From Methylomonas koyamae (GTDB lineage Bacteria; Pseudomonadota; Gammaproteobacteria; Methylococcales; Methylomonadaceae): a DNA stretch of 64,000 nt. Location: assembly GCF_006483455.1 (NCBI RefSeq), contig NZ_PPPU01000022.1, positions 62,001 to 126,000 on the forward strand. Direction: 5' to 3'. Below, piece by piece: positions 28,153 to 38,351 of the stretch. The translations under genes and the position numbers were made by a program. Positions within the stretch are counted from its first letter, which is position 1. Each line of letters opens with the position of its first letter. Under the pieces are notes generated by a model, which did not search any database, was not told the origin of the DNA, and was given only the letters and a program-made list of their open reading frames with translations.

Positions 28153-28827
28153 ATGAATATTTTGCTGATCGACGACCACTTCTGCGCTCGCGAAGGCGTG
28201 GCGTGTTTGTTGAAACAGATCTACCCGGATGTGCAGGTATTCGAGGCGGAGAGCTTTGCCGCCGGCTTGGTCATTGCCCGCGAGCAAGCCTTGAATTTGG
28301 TTTTACTGGATTTGCAGTTACCGGATCGCGTGGGTCTGGAGGGTTTGGCCGAACTAAAACAAGAATTTCCGGATTTGTGCGTCGTGATGTTTTCCGGGGT
28401 GGAGGACAGGGAAATAGTGTTTCAGGCTTTGAAGTTCGGGGCGATGGGTTTTGTCGTGAAAACCGTTTCGCGGCAAGCTTTTGTCGAGGCCTTACGCGAC
28501 GTGTTGTCCGGCAAGGTGTATTTGCCGGCGACGATTGCCGGTAAAGCTTCTTTACAGGTTAGCAATGCCGAGGCGGAAGCCGGTATTCGGCGGGTCAGCA
28601 ACCCAGCCAACTTGGGCTTGACGCCGCGCGAGTTCGAGATTCTGCGTTGGATTGCCTGCGGATATACCAATAAGTCCATCGCCAATAAATTGCATATTCA
28701 GGAACAGACCGTGAGAAATCATCTGCGGCCGATTTTCCAGAAGTTCGGCGTGTCGCGGCGCACCGAGTTGCTAGTGAAGTTATTCGAGCAGGGGATTGTG
28801 TTTGGTTTGCCGGAGGCGGCACCTTGA
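28153..28827 (+). CDS. LuxR/NarL-family response regulator
   Basis: A 224-residue regulator. The receiver domain has the acidic pair IDDH at 6-9, phospho-acceptor D53 (LVLLDLQLPD) and FVVKTVS in the lysine region. The C-terminal LuxR helix-turn-helix has LTPREFEILRWIACGYTNKSIANKL and QTVRNHLRPIFQKF. The conserved features are intact. A hybrid kinase without a nearby full-length output protein is encoded convergently at 29538, and they may form a system interrupted by the PIN toxin pair between them (inference). Confidence 0.93.
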   Translation: MNILLIDDHFCAREGVACLLKQIYPDVQVFEAESFAAGLVIAREQALNLVLLDLQLPDRVGLEGLAELKQEFPDLCVVMFSGVEDREIVFQALKFGAMGFVVKTVSRQAFVEALRDVLSGKVYLPATIAGKASLQVSNAEAEAGIRRVSNPANLGLTPREFEILRWIACGYTNKSIANKLHIQEQTVRNHLRPIFQKFGVSRRTELLVKLFEQGIVFGLPEAAP

Positions 28828-28841
28828 GGATTGCATGGACA

Positions 28842-28869
28842 TTGTTTTGTCCCTCCACAATGGTAAAAT
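28842..28869 (+). promoter_or_regulatory. Candidate promoter of the toxin-antitoxin operon
   Basis: TTGTTT (28842-28847) and TAAAAT (28864-28869) are 16 bases apart, followed by an AT-rich stretch before the ATG at 28901. Toxin-antitoxin operons usually have their own repressed promoter here. The hexamers are imperfect. Confidence 0.4.
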
Positions 28870-28900
28870 ATTTAATCTAAAGTAATTATTTGTTCCTGTC

Positions 28901-29161
28901 ATGCAGCTCACAGCATCCCAACTTCAATCGAAACACAAAGCTCTGATCGATGCCCTTAAACGCGGGGAGTGTGTCGAGATTACGTATCATGGCCAAGTAG
29001 TTGGCGTCGTTCATCCTGCCGTGCCCACTGTTAACTCGGAGGAGCAAGAAGCGGCAATGAATGAGTTTTTTGGCATGCATCGTGATGCCAGTATTGTGAC
29101 CGTGGAAGATGAATTGCGTAATATCCGTAGAGGTCGCCGGAGTCGGCTGAGTGATCTTTGA
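28901..29161 (+). CDS. Phd/YefM-like antitoxin of PIN toxin
   Basis: An 86-residue protein with an N-terminal Phd-like dimerisation and DNA-binding part (MQLTASQLQSKHKALIDALK, then GECVEITYHGQVVGVVHP) and a C-terminal polar tail (EDELRNIRRGRRSRLSDL) suited to wrap the toxin. Such antitoxins neutralise the toxin and repress the operon. The stop lies inside the toxin gene (overlap of 11 bases, 29151-29161), so the two are translationally coupled. Confidence 0.83.
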   Translation: MQLTASQLQSKHKALIDALKRGECVEITYHGQVVGVVHPAVPTVNSEEQEAAMNEFFGMHRDASIVTVEDELRNIRRGRRSRLSDL

Positions 29162-29531
29162 TACCAATATTTTGATCTATGCCGACCGTGGCGTCGTCTC
29201 AGCCAAACAGTTGATTCTTGATACTCAGCAACGGTCCATTTCCGCAGTCACCTACATGGAGTATGTGCCGTTTTGTCGGAACAAAAAGGAATTGGCGATC
29301 TTCGAAAATATGCTGCAAGTCCTACAATTCAACATTCATGAAGTCGATCATGGGATTTCGTATCACGCCAGACAACTGGTTCGCCAATTTGCGCTGAGTC
29401 ACAGTATGGAAATGGGCGACGCCTTGATTGCTGCTACCGCTATGGCGCGCAAGGAGCTGTTATGCACCAGCAACGTCAAACACTTTTCCCAGATCAACGG
29501 TCTGATGCTTGATCATTACCAACCCGATTAA
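29151..29531 (+). CDS. vapC: PIN domain toxin (VapC-like ribonuclease)
   Basis: A 126-residue PIN-domain nuclease. The first acidic residue is in MIFDTNILIYAD, the conserved central acid in TYMEYVPF, and a later acidic group in HSMEMGDALIAATAMA, the usual PIN metal site. VapC-type toxins cleave tRNA or rRNA. The start is GTG at 29151, inside the antitoxin gene, which is typical. The cluster sits between a response regulator and a convergent kinase gene, with only six bases separating its stop from the kinase stop. Confidence 0.88.
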   Translation: MIFDTNILIYADRGVVSAKQLILDTQQRSISAVTYMEYVPFCRNKKELAIFENMLQVLQFNIHEVDHGISYHARQLVRQFALSHSMEMGDALIAATAMARKELLCTSNVKHFSQINGLMLDHYQPD

Positions 29532-29537
29532 ACCGGA

Positions 29538-31403
29538 TTAATATCTCGTTACTGTAGTTGGCGAATTATTTTTTTCTCGCTCCATCGCCTTAACCATCAT
29601 CCCCATCAACACGTCCGACCTTGCCGGTTTGCGTAGCAGACAGGTGTTGGCCGGCCACTTGGCTTTCTCCTGATCGCTGATTCCGGCGGCGGATAGCACC
29701 AGAATCGGTACCGGGCCGCAGTCGGCGTGGACGGCGGCGACGATGTCGTGGGCGGTTTCGTTGTGGTTCAGGTAAAAATCGGTAATCAATAAATCCGGAA
29801 CCAAAAGATTGTCGGCCAATGCCAGCCGGGTTTCGGCCAGCGACGTGGCGGTTTGCACGTCGCAGCCCCAAGCCCGGAGTTGGCAGCTCAGCGCTGCCAG
29901 CATTTCGGCGTCGTCGTCCACCGCTAAAATATAACGGCCGGCCAAGTCCCCGGTTTGCGTCGGCGAATTGCCTGAGGCTTCAGCCGAGTGGGAGATTGGT
30001 AGGTCGATGCGAAAGTCGCTACCGTGTTGGGGGCGGGAGCACAATTCCAGCCGATGTTCGGGTAGATGTTGAATGGCGGTGGCGACATAGGCCAGGCCGA
30101 TGCCTAAACCGGGAACCGTCTGGTCTGACGTGCGGCGCCGGCCGCGGACGAATTCCTTGAAAATCTCGCCTTGCACCTCAGCGGCGATGCCGGGCCCGCT
30201 GTCGCGGACGTGCAGCTTCAACCGGTCAGGGCCGATTTTGACCGCTGACACGACGATCCAGCCGCTTTGGGTGTATTTGATGGCGTTATCCAGCAGGTTG
30301 CCGATGATTTGGCTCAAAATGCTGGGATCGCTGTAGACATTGAACGGCGGGCTTTGCCGCAGATGCACGATCAATTTCAGATCGCGCTTGGCGGCTTGCG
30401 GGGCGAATTGGTTTTCCAGCCCAGCCAGCAGCAGGTTGATGTCGACATGAGTCAACAATGGCCGCTGAGTGCCGTTTTCCAGGTTGCCGATGTCCAGGAT
30501 GTGGTTGATGGCCCGGCTGAGTTCGTCGATGGCAAAGCCCATGCGACCGGCGATTGCTTGCAAATGCTGGCCGGCCGGTTCGGCGCAGGCCGTTTCCAGG
30601 ACCGATGCGTAACAGTTCAAGGCCTGCAACGGTTGCCGCAGGTTGTGGCTGAGCTGGCGCAGGAAGCAGCTTTTGCGTTCGGCGATGATTTCGACTTTGC
30701 GTTTTTCCCGAAACGAATTGCGGGCGTAAGCTTCCAGTTGGCAGCGGGTGCAGACGCCGAACAGGTTGACGATAAATAGGTTTAATATCGACGGAATCAA
30801 ATCGACGATGCTCAAACCCAGCCAGTAGCCGGCCAGCGGCATCGCCAACGTCGTGCTCCAGCCAAAACCTATCGTCGCCCGCAACGACATGAACATCTGG
30901 CCGTAACTGAAAAAATACATCGGCAGCAGCGCCGGCCAGGTTTCCTGGTAGTAGCGCGGGTTGTCCTCGATCAACAGCACGGCGATCAGCTGGGTTGCAG
31001 ACAAACCGGCGCTCAGTTTTGCGACGCCGTTGATTTTGTCTGCTGCGTTTGGACAGTGTTGCAAATAGTGGAACAGGCCGAATAGCAGCAGCACGATCGG
31101 CAGGCGCATACAGGCGTTGGCTGTCGATGCGGTTCCAGTGTGCAGATCGAGCAGGATATAGGCTAGAAAAGCGCAAGCGCCCAGGGCCAGCGCCCATTTC
31201 AGCGGGGACAACAGTACTTGGTAACGTTCGCGCCAAAATTCCTGTTCGGTGTCGGCATCGAATTGCGGAATGGCAAATAGCCGGCGGGGTGTAAGCGCGG
31301 CGTACAATTCTTTGAGATTAAAGGAAATAGAGGCCGGTGCGGCCGGCGGCCGGAGAAAGGATTTTACTGAGAAATGTGCGACGAACGGCCTGGAACTGAG
31401 CAT
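29538..31403 (-). CDS. Hybrid histidine kinase with membrane sensor and receiver
   Basis: A 621-residue kinase with about six membrane segments in residues 70-230 (7TM-like sensor region with no recognisable ligand domain). The kinase H box is LRQLSHNLRQPLQALNCY, with the phospho-acceptor near residue 250. The ATPase domain keeps IIGNLLDNAIKYT, VRDSGPGI and GLGIGLAYV. A C-terminal receiver (about 490-610) has AVDDDAEML and the acceptor in LLITDFYLNH. No DNA-binding output is fused, so a partner regulator such as the LuxR-type protein at 28153 is likely. The ATG at 31403 has only a weak ribosome-binding site. Confidence 0.9.
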   Translation of the reverse strand: MLSSRPFVAHFSVKSFLRPPAAPASISFNLKELYAALTPRRLFAIPQFDADTEQEFWRERYQVLLSPLKWALALGACAFLAYILLDLHTGTASTANACMRLPIVLLLFGLFHYLQHCPNAADKINGVAKLSAGLSATQLIAVLLIEDNPRYYQETWPALLPMYFFSYGQMFMSLRATIGFGWSTTLAMPLAGYWLGLSIVDLIPSILNLFIVNLFGVCTRCQLEAYARNSFREKRKVEIIAERKSCFLRQLSHNLRQPLQALNCYASVLETACAEPAGQHLQAIAGRMGFAIDELSRAINHILDIGNLENGTQRPLLTHVDINLLLAGLENQFAPQAAKRDLKLIVHLRQSPPFNVYSDPSILSQIIGNLLDNAIKYTQSGWIVVSAVKIGPDRLKLHVRDSGPGIAAEVQGEIFKEFVRGRRRTSDQTVPGLGIGLAYVATAIQHLPEHRLELCSRPQHGSDFRIDLPISHSAEASGNSPTQTGDLAGRYILAVDDDAEMLAALSCQLRAWGCDVQTATSLAETRLALADNLLVPDLLITDFYLNHNETAHDIVAAVHADCGPVPILVLSAAGISDQEKAKWPANTCLLRKPARSDVLMGMMVKAMEREKNNSPTTVTRY

Positions 31404-31556
31404 GTTACCGATCCCTTGTGCGGTGCAGACAGCGGCTGTTGGCGGAGGCTCGAAAGCGCTGGCGGCGTGGCTTTGTTGTTATGGCTCGGTCGGCATTCTC
31501 CCGGCTAATCCAGAATTAGGCAAGGTAATTTCTAACGGTCCAAACGGTTCTATTTA

Positions 31557-32852
31557 TCAGACGGTTTGCCGCCAACGCTGATAAGCCAAACGCAAGACCA
31601 GGGCGCTTTGCATAGCGGCATAGAGCAGGGCAGCCAACGCGGAATCTGCGCAGAGCGGAAAAAATAACGCCGACAGGCCACTCATGCCCAGGGCGCTGAA
31701 CAGGCCGGGCAGCACACCGTATAGCAACACCGCTGCCAGCAAACTTAAATTAAATGCCCGTTGCGGGTTTTTGCCGTAGCAGAGGTAAACGTAAATCGCG
31801 CAGTCGCGCAAGATCAGCAATAGTGCTGCCAACGGGTAGCTGTGCAAGGATAACTCGAACCAGGCGATATGGGCTCGATTGGCGCTGAGGTATAGCGCAA
31901 ACGGCAAGGCCAGCGCGAAGCTCAGCCAGCTTAGCGGGAACTCTTCCATTACCCGGCGCCAGTTGCGTTGCCGGTAATACTCCAGCAAGCGCTTGATCTG
32001 CATCGGTTGCTGGGGTTCGGCGACAACGCTTAGGTACGTCAAGCCGCCGCAAACGCCGAATCCGGCCATCGCCAAGCCAAAATTGCCGGACGGTATTAGT
32101 CCGCCCAGATAAACCACCAAAAATACGATGAAGCCGAGCCAGGCCGTTGGCGGCTTGCGTAGTCCTAGGGCTTGCGCCAGCAGACGGTAATTGGCGACCA
32201 TGCACCAGAACACGGCGCAGAACAGGCTGAATTGGTGGAAATCCTGTTGTGCAAATTGCCAGCCGTGCCACGGTTGCCAGCGAAATCCGGCGGAACCCAG
32301 ACCGGAGATTTCCGATAAGTCGCCGAGTTGCGGTGCGACCACGGCAAAGCCGATCAGCGCCGGCAGCAGAATCGAGCCGGTCTTGGTTTGGCCGCGCCCA
32401 ACCGCTAATAGCCCCAATAACAACGCCGCACTTTGCACCAACAAGCCGCCGACGATGGCATAAAAGTAAAAGCGGGGCAGGTCGGTACTCTGGCCGGCCG
32501 ACAAGGTGTACACCAACAGGCAAAAACCGGCGCAGTACCAGACCATGCTGGTGCTGCCCAACAATTTGCCCCAGGCCATTTGCCAAGGGCCCAACGCCGA
32601 TAAGCGTTGCGTGTCCCAGGTGCGGTCGCGGTATTCGTCGACGATGCTGTCCAGGCTTTGGCGAGCGCCCCACAGCAGCGTAATCAGCCAGAACAGGCCC
32701 AGCGCGGCGGCGCTGCTGATCGAGCCGAAGCGGTAGTCGTCCAGAAAATAGCAAAACGCGAAAACGGTGCCGAGCACCGCAGTAGCCGAGCTGAGGCGGG
32801 CCGGCGGGCATTCCAGCAGCAATTGGCGTTCGAATTCGGGATTGGTGGTCAT
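31557..32852 (-). CDS. ABC-2 type transporter permease
   Basis: A 431-residue protein with roughly ten to twelve hydrophobic segments and no signal peptide, downstream of and overlapping (ATGA, 32849-32852) the ATP-binding subunit gene. It is therefore the membrane half of an ABC exporter of the ABC-2 class. Substrate is unknown. The sequence shows no close match to a named permease. Confidence 0.75.
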   Translation of the reverse strand: MTTNPEFERQLLLECPPARLSSATAVLGTVFAFCYFLDDYRFGSISSAAALGLFWLITLLWGARQSLDSIVDEYRDRTWDTQRLSALGPWQMAWGKLLGSTSMVWYCAGFCLLVYTLSAGQSTDLPRFYFYAIVGGLLVQSAALLLGLLAVGRGQTKTGSILLPALIGFAVVAPQLGDLSEISGLGSAGFRWQPWHGWQFAQQDFHQFSLFCAVFWCMVANYRLLAQALGLRKPPTAWLGFIVFLVVYLGGLIPSGNFGLAMAGFGVCGGLTYLSVVAEPQQPMQIKRLLEYYRQRNWRRVMEEFPLSWLSFALALPFALYLSANRAHIAWFELSLHSYPLAALLLILRDCAIYVYLCYGKNPQRAFNLSLLAAVLLYGVLPGLFSALGMSGLSALFFPLCADSALAALLYAAMQSALVLRLAYQRWRQTV

Positions 32853-33763
32853 GGCTGTTTATGCAGGGTTTGCAGATAGGCGTCTTGCAGGTTGACGGCG
32901 GCTGGGCCGAATTCGCACACTGGCAGGCCGGCATTGAGCAAGGCTTTCAGCACCTGATGTTGACGGTCGCCGTCGTTTTCCAGATTGACGATCGCCATGC
33001 GGTCCTGATCAGTGCGTACCAGCTCCACTTCCTGCAGTTTTTGCAAGGTCTCGGCCAATTGCGGGTATGCGCCAGCTAATACCAGGCGGAACGGTGTGCG
33101 TAGCGTCGGCGCGTTGATCACAGCATGCTCGACGATGTGGCCCTGGCGTAGCACCAACATGTCGGTGCTGTACGCCTCGAGTTCGGCCAGGATATGCGAC
33201 GACACCATCAAGGTCATCCCTTGGCGCTGCAACTGCAGAAACAGCTCGGCCAGTTGATGGCGGGCTTCCGGGTCCAGGCCGGAGGCCGGTTCATCCAACA
33301 GTACCACGGCGGGTTTGTGGATGATGGCCTGGGCGATGGCCACTCGCTGCCGCAGACCGCGCGACAATGCGCCGGGGTACTGGTCTAGCCGTTCTTCGAT
33401 TTGCAGGCCCTTCGCCACATCGGCGATTGCTGCAACGCAATCGGCTGCGGCGATGCCCTGGGCGCGGGCCACGTAGTGCAGACATTGGCGCACAGTCAGG
33501 CGTTGGTAAAGCCCGAAAAAGTCGGACAAGTAGCCGATGATGCGGTGGCAAGAGCGCGGTTGTTCCAGTACGTCGACCCCGCCGATTTCAATGCTGCCGC
33601 TGACGGGTTGCTCCAACGCCGCCATGCAGCGCAGTAAGGTGGTCTTGCCGGCGCCGTTCGGGCCGACCAGAGCTGTGATGCGGCCTTGCGGGACGCTAAA
33701 ACTCGCCCGGTCCAACGCGCGCAGCCCGGGATATTCGAAAATCAGATCATCGACTGTAATCAT
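32849..33763 (-). CDS. ABC-2 type transporter ATP-binding protein
   Basis: A 304-residue ATPase with Walker A GPNGAGKTTLL, Q-loop, signature GALSRGLRQRVAIAQAI, Walker B VVLLDEPASGLDPEARH and the switch SSHILAELE. The order and the C-terminal extension (about 215-300) are those of ABC-2 exporters (drug/lipid/antibiotic type). The ATG at 33763 has AAGG eight bases upstream; a TTG two codons earlier is less likely. The permease gene follows directly. Confidence 0.93.
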   Translation of the reverse strand: MITVDDLIFEYPGLRALDRASFSVPQGRITALVGPNGAGKTTLLRCMAALEQPVSGSIEIGGVDVLEQPRSCHRIIGYLSDFFGLYQRLTVRQCLHYVARAQGIAAADCVAAIADVAKGLQIEERLDQYPGALSRGLRQRVAIAQAIIHKPAVVLLDEPASGLDPEARHQLAELFLQLQRQGMTLMVSSHILAELEAYSTDMLVLRQGHIVEHAVINAPTLRTPFRLVLAGAYPQLAETLQKLQEVELVRTDQDRMAIVNLENDGDRQHQVLKALLNAGLPVCEFGPAAVNLQDAYLQTLHKQP

Positions 33764-34017
33764 CGGCAAGACCTTGCGGTGGAGTTAAACCGGATAATAC
33801 CGATAATTTCGGCGAAAAGCTTGGCCGCAAAAGTCCACAGGCCAAAATGATTGTCGGTACAAGATTTGCTTGGAGAAGATATTGAGGACGGCCAAGTACT
33901 GGGATTCCATCGGCAACCCAGGGTGGCCGGCCCCTGGCAGGCGCGCCGCCCACATGGGCCGGCGCACCGAAACGGTGTATCATGAGCACCATTTTTAAAC
34001 AAAAGCAGGAGATATGA

Positions 34018-35028
34018 ATGCACAACGTCACGTTGATCAAAGGTGATGGTATCGGTCCTTCGATTATGGAAGCCGCAGTCGCGGTGATTAACGCCTCCGG
34101 TGCGAAAATCCACTGGCACGAAGCCGACGCCGGCATGTCGGCTTACGAGCGGACCGGTACGCCATTGCCCGATGCGACGATGGAATCGATCGCCCAAACC
34201 CGGGTGGCGTTCAAGGGGCCGCTGACCACGATGGTTGGCGAGGGCTTCAGAAGTATCAACGTGGAACTGCGCAAGCAATACGACCTTTACGCCAACGTGC
34301 GTCCGGCCAAAAGCTGGAACGGCGTGAAAACCCGTTATGACGATGTCGATATCGTCATCGTCCGCGAAAACACCGAAGGTTTGTACGTCGGTCTGGAACA
34401 CTATTTAACCCCGGCCAAGGATATTGCCGAAAGCTTGGCGGTTGTGACCAAGGCCGGTTCCGAGCGCATCGTCGATTATGCCTTCAAATACGCGATCGAC
34501 AATGGCCGTAAAAAAGTCACGGTTTGCCATAAGGCCAATATCCTGAAATACACGCAAGGCCTGTTCCTGAAAACCGCTCGCGAAGTCGCCGCCAAATATC
34601 CGGATATCGAATTCGACGAAAAAATCGTCGACGCCGCCTGCATGCACATGGTGATGAAACCGGAGCAATTCGACGTGGTCGTTACCACCAACATGTTCGG
34701 CGACATTTTGTCGGATTTGACCGCCGGTTTGGTGGGTGGCTTGGGGCTGATTCCCGGCGCCAACATCGGTGAGGACGCGGCCTTGTTCGAAGCGGTGCAC
34801 GGCAGCGCACCGGACATCGCGGGTAAAAACATCGCCAATCCAACCGCGGTGATGATGGCCGGCGTGATGATGCTGAACCATCTCGGCGAACACGAGGCGG
34901 CAGTGCGGATGCAAAATGCCATTGAAAAAGTCGTCAACGACGGCGTTTATGTGACGCCGGATTTGAATCCGGCCAGCCAATACGGCACCAAGGAAATGGG
35001 GCAGGCCATTGTCGATGCGATGGAGTGA
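34018..35028 (+). CDS. icd: NAD-dependent isocitrate dehydrogenase
   Basis: A 336-residue TCA-cycle enzyme oxidising isocitrate to 2-oxoglutarate. It belongs to the short, isopropylmalate-dehydrogenase-like NAD group: VTLIKGDGIGPSIMEA at the start, the GFRSINVELRKQYDLYANVRP substrate loop, IVIVRENTEGLYVGLEH, the NMFGDILSDLTAGLVGGLG block with metal-binding acids, and EAVHGSAPDIAGKNIANP. The AGGAGA ribosome-binding site is six bases upstream. A Uma2 gene and acnB follow on the same strand, forming a TCA set. Confidence 0.93.
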   Translation: MHNVTLIKGDGIGPSIMEAAVAVINASGAKIHWHEADAGMSAYERTGTPLPDATMESIAQTRVAFKGPLTTMVGEGFRSINVELRKQYDLYANVRPAKSWNGVKTRYDDVDIVIVRENTEGLYVGLEHYLTPAKDIAESLAVVTKAGSERIVDYAFKYAIDNGRKKVTVCHKANILKYTQGLFLKTAREVAAKYPDIEFDEKIVDAACMHMVMKPEQFDVVVTTNMFGDILSDLTAGLVGGLGLIPGANIGEDAALFEAVHGSAPDIAGKNIANPTAVMMAGVMMLNHLGEHEAAVRMQNAIEKVVNDGVYVTPDLNPASQYGTKEMGQAIVDAME

Positions 35029-35050
35029 TTAATCTGAGGCGGAGGCGGTT

Positions 35051-35677
35051 ATGAGTGCGCAACCAAGATTCGAGCAAGCCTGGATTTCGATCGAAGATTA
35101 CTTGGCGGGTGAGCTGGCAAGCGATACCAAGCACCAGTATTTGGATGGTCAGGTCTATGCGATGTCCGGAGCTAGCTTAAACCACGAGCGAATTGCCGGT
35201 AATGTGTTTGCCGAATTGCGAAATTACTTGCGGGACAAACCGTGCGAAGCCTTTGGCTCCAACGTCAAGATGAAAACCGATAGACACGTGTTTTATCCGG
35301 ACGCGATGGTGGTATGCGATCAAAATTATACCAGCGAGTACTATACCGAAGCCCCGGTACTGGTCGTCGAGGTCCTTTCTAAATCCACCCGCCGCCTCGA
35401 CGAAACCGTCAAACGCCGTGTCTACCAAAGTATTCCCAGCTTGCAGGAATACGTGCTGATCGAACAGGACATCGTCGATGTCGAAGTCTGTCGCCGTAGT
35501 GAGGGTTGGGTTTCCAATCACTATTTTCTCGGCGACGACGTGCCTTTCGAATCAGTCGGATTGATTCTCGGCGTCGCCGACATTTATGCCCGCGTCGACA
35601 ACGAAGACATGCGGACCTTCATCGCCGAGCAAGCGCTGGCTCAAGCTAATGCCGAAGCCAACGCATCCCAAGCCTAA
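35051..35677 (+). CDS. Uma2 family endonuclease-like protein (DUF820)
   Basis: A 208-residue protein of the Uma2/DUF820 family, PD-(D/E)XK nuclease-fold proteins of unknown role. Matching blocks are [48 protein letters not shown] and [18 protein letters not shown], the acids and the EVLSKS lysine being the probable active site. It lies 22 bases after icd and 19 bases before acnB, all on one strand. There is no obvious link to TCA metabolism. A GGAGG ribosome-binding site precedes the ATG. Confidence 0.87.
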   Translation: MSAQPRFEQAWISIEDYLAGELASDTKHQYLDGQVYAMSGASLNHERIAGNVFAELRNYLRDKPCEAFGSNVKMKTDRHVFYPDAMVVCDQNYTSEYYTEAPVLVVEVLSKSTRRLDETVKRRVYQSIPSLQEYVLIEQDIVDVEVCRRSEGWVSNHYFLGDDVPFESVGLILGVADIYARVDNEDMRTFIAEQALAQANAEANASQA

Positions 35678-35696
35678 TTTTTTACCGGAAATCATC

Positions 35697-38258
35697 ATGC
35701 TAGAACAATACCGAAAACACGTCGCCGAACGCGCCGCCGAGGGCATCGTTCCGAAACCGCTGGACGCCGAGCAAGTCGCGGCGCTGGCCGAACTTTTGAA
35801 AAATCCGCCTGCCGGAGAAGAAGCCTTTTTGGTCGATTTGCTGGAAAACCGAATTCCGGCCGGCGTCGATGAAGCGGCTTATGTCAAGGCCGGCTTTCTG
35901 ACTGCAATCGCCAAAGGCGAAGCGTCGTCGCCGCTGATTACGCCGGAAAAAGCCACCGAGTTGCTGGGCACGATGCTGGGCGGATACAACGTCGCACCGC
36001 TGATCGACTTGCTTGAACACGCCGCGCTGGCGCCGATTGCCGCCAAATCCTTGTCGCAAATTTTGCTGATTTTCGACGCCTTCCACGATGTCCAGGAAAA
36101 AGCGGCAGCCGGCAATGTCTACGCCAAACAGGTACTGCAATCTTGGGCCGACGCCGAATGGTTTACCAGCCGGCCGGAAGTTCCGCAGAAATTGACTGTC
36201 ACTGTTTTCAAAGTCACCGGCGAAACCAACACCGACGATCTATCACCGGCGCCGGACGCTTGGTCGCGGCCGGATATTCCGTTGCACGCCAAAGCGATGC
36301 TGAAAATGCCGCGCGATGGCATCACCAATGCCGAGCAGCAAATTACCGAACTGAAAGCCAAGGGTTTTCCGGTGGCTTATGTCGGCGACGTGGTCGGTAC
36401 CGGCTCTTCGCGCAAATCGGCCACCAACTCGGTGTTGTGGTTCATGGGCGACGATATTCCCTACATTCCCAATAAACGCGCCGGCGGCGTCTGCATCGGC
36501 GGCAAGATTGCGCCGATTTTCTTCAATACCATGGAAGATTCCGGCGCCTTGCCGATCGAATGCGATGTGACCGGCATGGCGATGGGCGACGTGATCGATA
36601 TTTATCCCTATCAGGGCGTCGTCAAACGCCACGGTGCCGATGACGTGGTGTGCGAATTTAAACTCAAAACCGACGTGATTCTCGACGAAGTCCGCGCCGG
36701 CGGCCGGATTCCGTTGATTATCGGCCGCGGTTTGACCGATAAAGCCAGACAGGCTTTGGGCTTGCCGGCTTCAGCGGTATTCCGCCGCTTGGGCGCCGCG
36801 GCCGATACCGGCAAAGGCTATACGCTGGCGCAAAAAATTGTCGGCAAGGCGTGCGGCGTGGCCGGTGTGCGGCCGGGCAGTTACTGCGAACCGAAAATGA
36901 CCACGGTCGGCTCGCAAGACACCACCGGACCGATGACCCGGGATGAATTGAAAGACCTGGCTTGCCTAGGCTTCTCGGCCGATTTAGTGATGCAGTCGTT
37001 CTGCCACACCGCCGCTTATCCCAAACCGGTCGACGTGCAAATGCAGCACACCTTGCCAGATTTCATCATGACCCGTGGCGGCGTTAGCTTACGCCCAGGC
37101 GACGGCGTGATTCACTCCTGGTTGAACCGCATGCTGTTGCCCGATACCGTCGGCACCGGCGGCGATTCGCACACCCGCTTTCCGATTGGTATTTCCTTCC
37201 CGGCCGGCTCTGGTCTGGTGGCGTTTGCCGCCGCAACCGGCGTCATGCCGCTGGATATGCCGGAATCGGTACTGGTGCGTTTCAAAGGCCAAATGCAACC
37301 CGGCATAACTTTGCGGGATTTGGTCAATGCCATTCCGTATGCGGCGATTCAACGCGGCTTGCTGACTGTGGCGAAGCAGGGTAAGAAGAACGTGTTTTCT
37401 GGGCGGATTTTGGAGATTGAAGGATTGCCGGACTTAAAAGTCGAGCAAGCCTTCGAAATTTCCGACGCCTCGGCCGAGCGTTCGGCCGGCGGTTGCACCA
37501 TCAAGCTAAACGAAGCGCCGATCCGCGAATACCTCAACTCCAATATCACCTTGCTGAAATGGATGATCGCGGAAGGCTACGGCGACGCCCGGACCATTCA
37601 GCGCCGGATCAAAGCGATGCAGGATTGGCTGGATAAGCCGGTATTGATGGAAGCGGATAAAGACGCCGAATATGCGGAAATTATTGAAATTGATTTGAAC
37701 CAAATCACCGAGCCCTTGTTGGCTTGCCCGAACGATCCGGACGATATCAAGCCGCTGTCGGCAGTGGCCGGCACCAAAATCGACGAGGTGTTTATCGGTT
37801 CCTGCATGACCAACATCGGCCATTTCCGCGCCGCCGGCAAGTTGTTGGAAAAAGCCGCCGCCCTGCCGACCCGGTTATGGGTGGCGCCGCCGACCAAAAT
37901 GGATCAAAACCAATTGGTGGAAGAGGGTTATTACGGCACGTTTGGTAAGGTGGGTGCCCGTACTGAGATGCCGGGCTGTTCGCTGTGCATGGGTAACCAG
38001 GCGCGGGTGGCGGACGGGGCGACTGTGGTGTCGACGTCGACGCGAAACTTCCCCAACCGTTTGGGCAACAATACCAACGTGTTTTTATCGTCGGCGGAAC
38101 TGGCAGCGGTCTGTTCGTTGCTGGGAAAAATTCCGAGCGCGGCAGAGTATATGCAGTATGCAGCGGCAATCGAACAATCCAGCGCCGATACCTACCGCTA
38201 CCTGAACTTCGACCAGATCGACAGTTACCAGGATAAAGCCAAGCAAGTTGCTTCATAG
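35697..38258 (+). CDS. acnB: Aconitate hydratase B
   Basis: An 853-residue bifunctional aconitase/2-methylisocitrate dehydratase, interconverting citrate and isocitrate through a [4Fe-4S] cluster. The N-terminal HEAT-like region ([19 protein letters not shown]) is characteristic of AcnB. Cluster cysteines are in [10 protein letters not shown] and [25 protein letters not shown] and [17 protein letters not shown] also match the family. The length is close to the usual 860-870. The start at 35697 is in the gap after Uma2. It ends at the hairpin described below, facing a convergent operon. Confidence 0.97.
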   Translation: MLEQYRKHVAERAAEGIVPKPLDAEQVAALAELLKNPPAGEEAFLVDLLENRIPAGVDEAAYVKAGFLTAIAKGEASSPLITPEKATELLGTMLGGYNVAPLIDLLEHAALAPIAAKSLSQILLIFDAFHDVQEKAAAGNVYAKQVLQSWADAEWFTSRPEVPQKLTVTVFKVTGETNTDDLSPAPDAWSRPDIPLHAKAMLKMPRDGITNAEQQITELKAKGFPVAYVGDVVGTGSSRKSATNSVLWFMGDDIPYIPNKRAGGVCIGGKIAPIFFNTMEDSGALPIECDVTGMAMGDVIDIYPYQGVVKRHGADDVVCEFKLKTDVILDEVRAGGRIPLIIGRGLTDKARQALGLPASAVFRRLGAAADTGKGYTLAQKIVGKACGVAGVRPGSYCEPKMTTVGSQDTTGPMTRDELKDLACLGFSADLVMQSFCHTAAYPKPVDVQMQHTLPDFIMTRGGVSLRPGDGVIHSWLNRMLLPDTVGTGGDSHTRFPIGISFPAGSGLVAFAAATGVMPLDMPESVLVRFKGQMQPGITLRDLVNAIPYAAIQRGLLTVAKQGKKNVFSGRILEIEGLPDLKVEQAFEISDASAERSAGGCTIKLNEAPIREYLNSNITLLKWMIAEGYGDARTIQRRIKAMQDWLDKPVLMEADKDAEYAEIIEIDLNQITEPLLACPNDPDDIKPLSAVAGTKIDEVFIGSCMTNIGHFRAAGKLLEKAAALPTRLWVAPPTKMDQNQLVEEGYYGTFGKVGARTEMPGCSLCMGNQARVADGATVVSTSTRNFPNRLGNNTNVFLSSAELAAVCSLLGKIPSAAEYMQYAAAIEQSSADTYRYLNFDQIDSYQDKAKQVAS

Positions 38259-38261
38259 ACT

Positions 38262-38311
38262 AGCTAAACAACCGGCCTACCTGAGTCGCAGGTAGGTCCG
38301 CCTGTTTAGCT
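38262..38311. terminator. Nested hairpin between acnB and the convergent cpsD-like gene
   Basis: AGCTAAACA (38262-38270) pairs with TGTTTAGCT (38303-38311), and inside it CCTACCTG (38276-38283) pairs with CAGGTAGG (38289-38296). The symmetrical stem sits between two convergent operons and could end transcription from both sides. No long T run follows, so it may instead work by Rho or only by RNA stability. Confidence 0.55.
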
Positions 38312-38351
38312 GTTGGTCGATTTGCTGCTTTGCGGCGGGGTAATACGGCTG

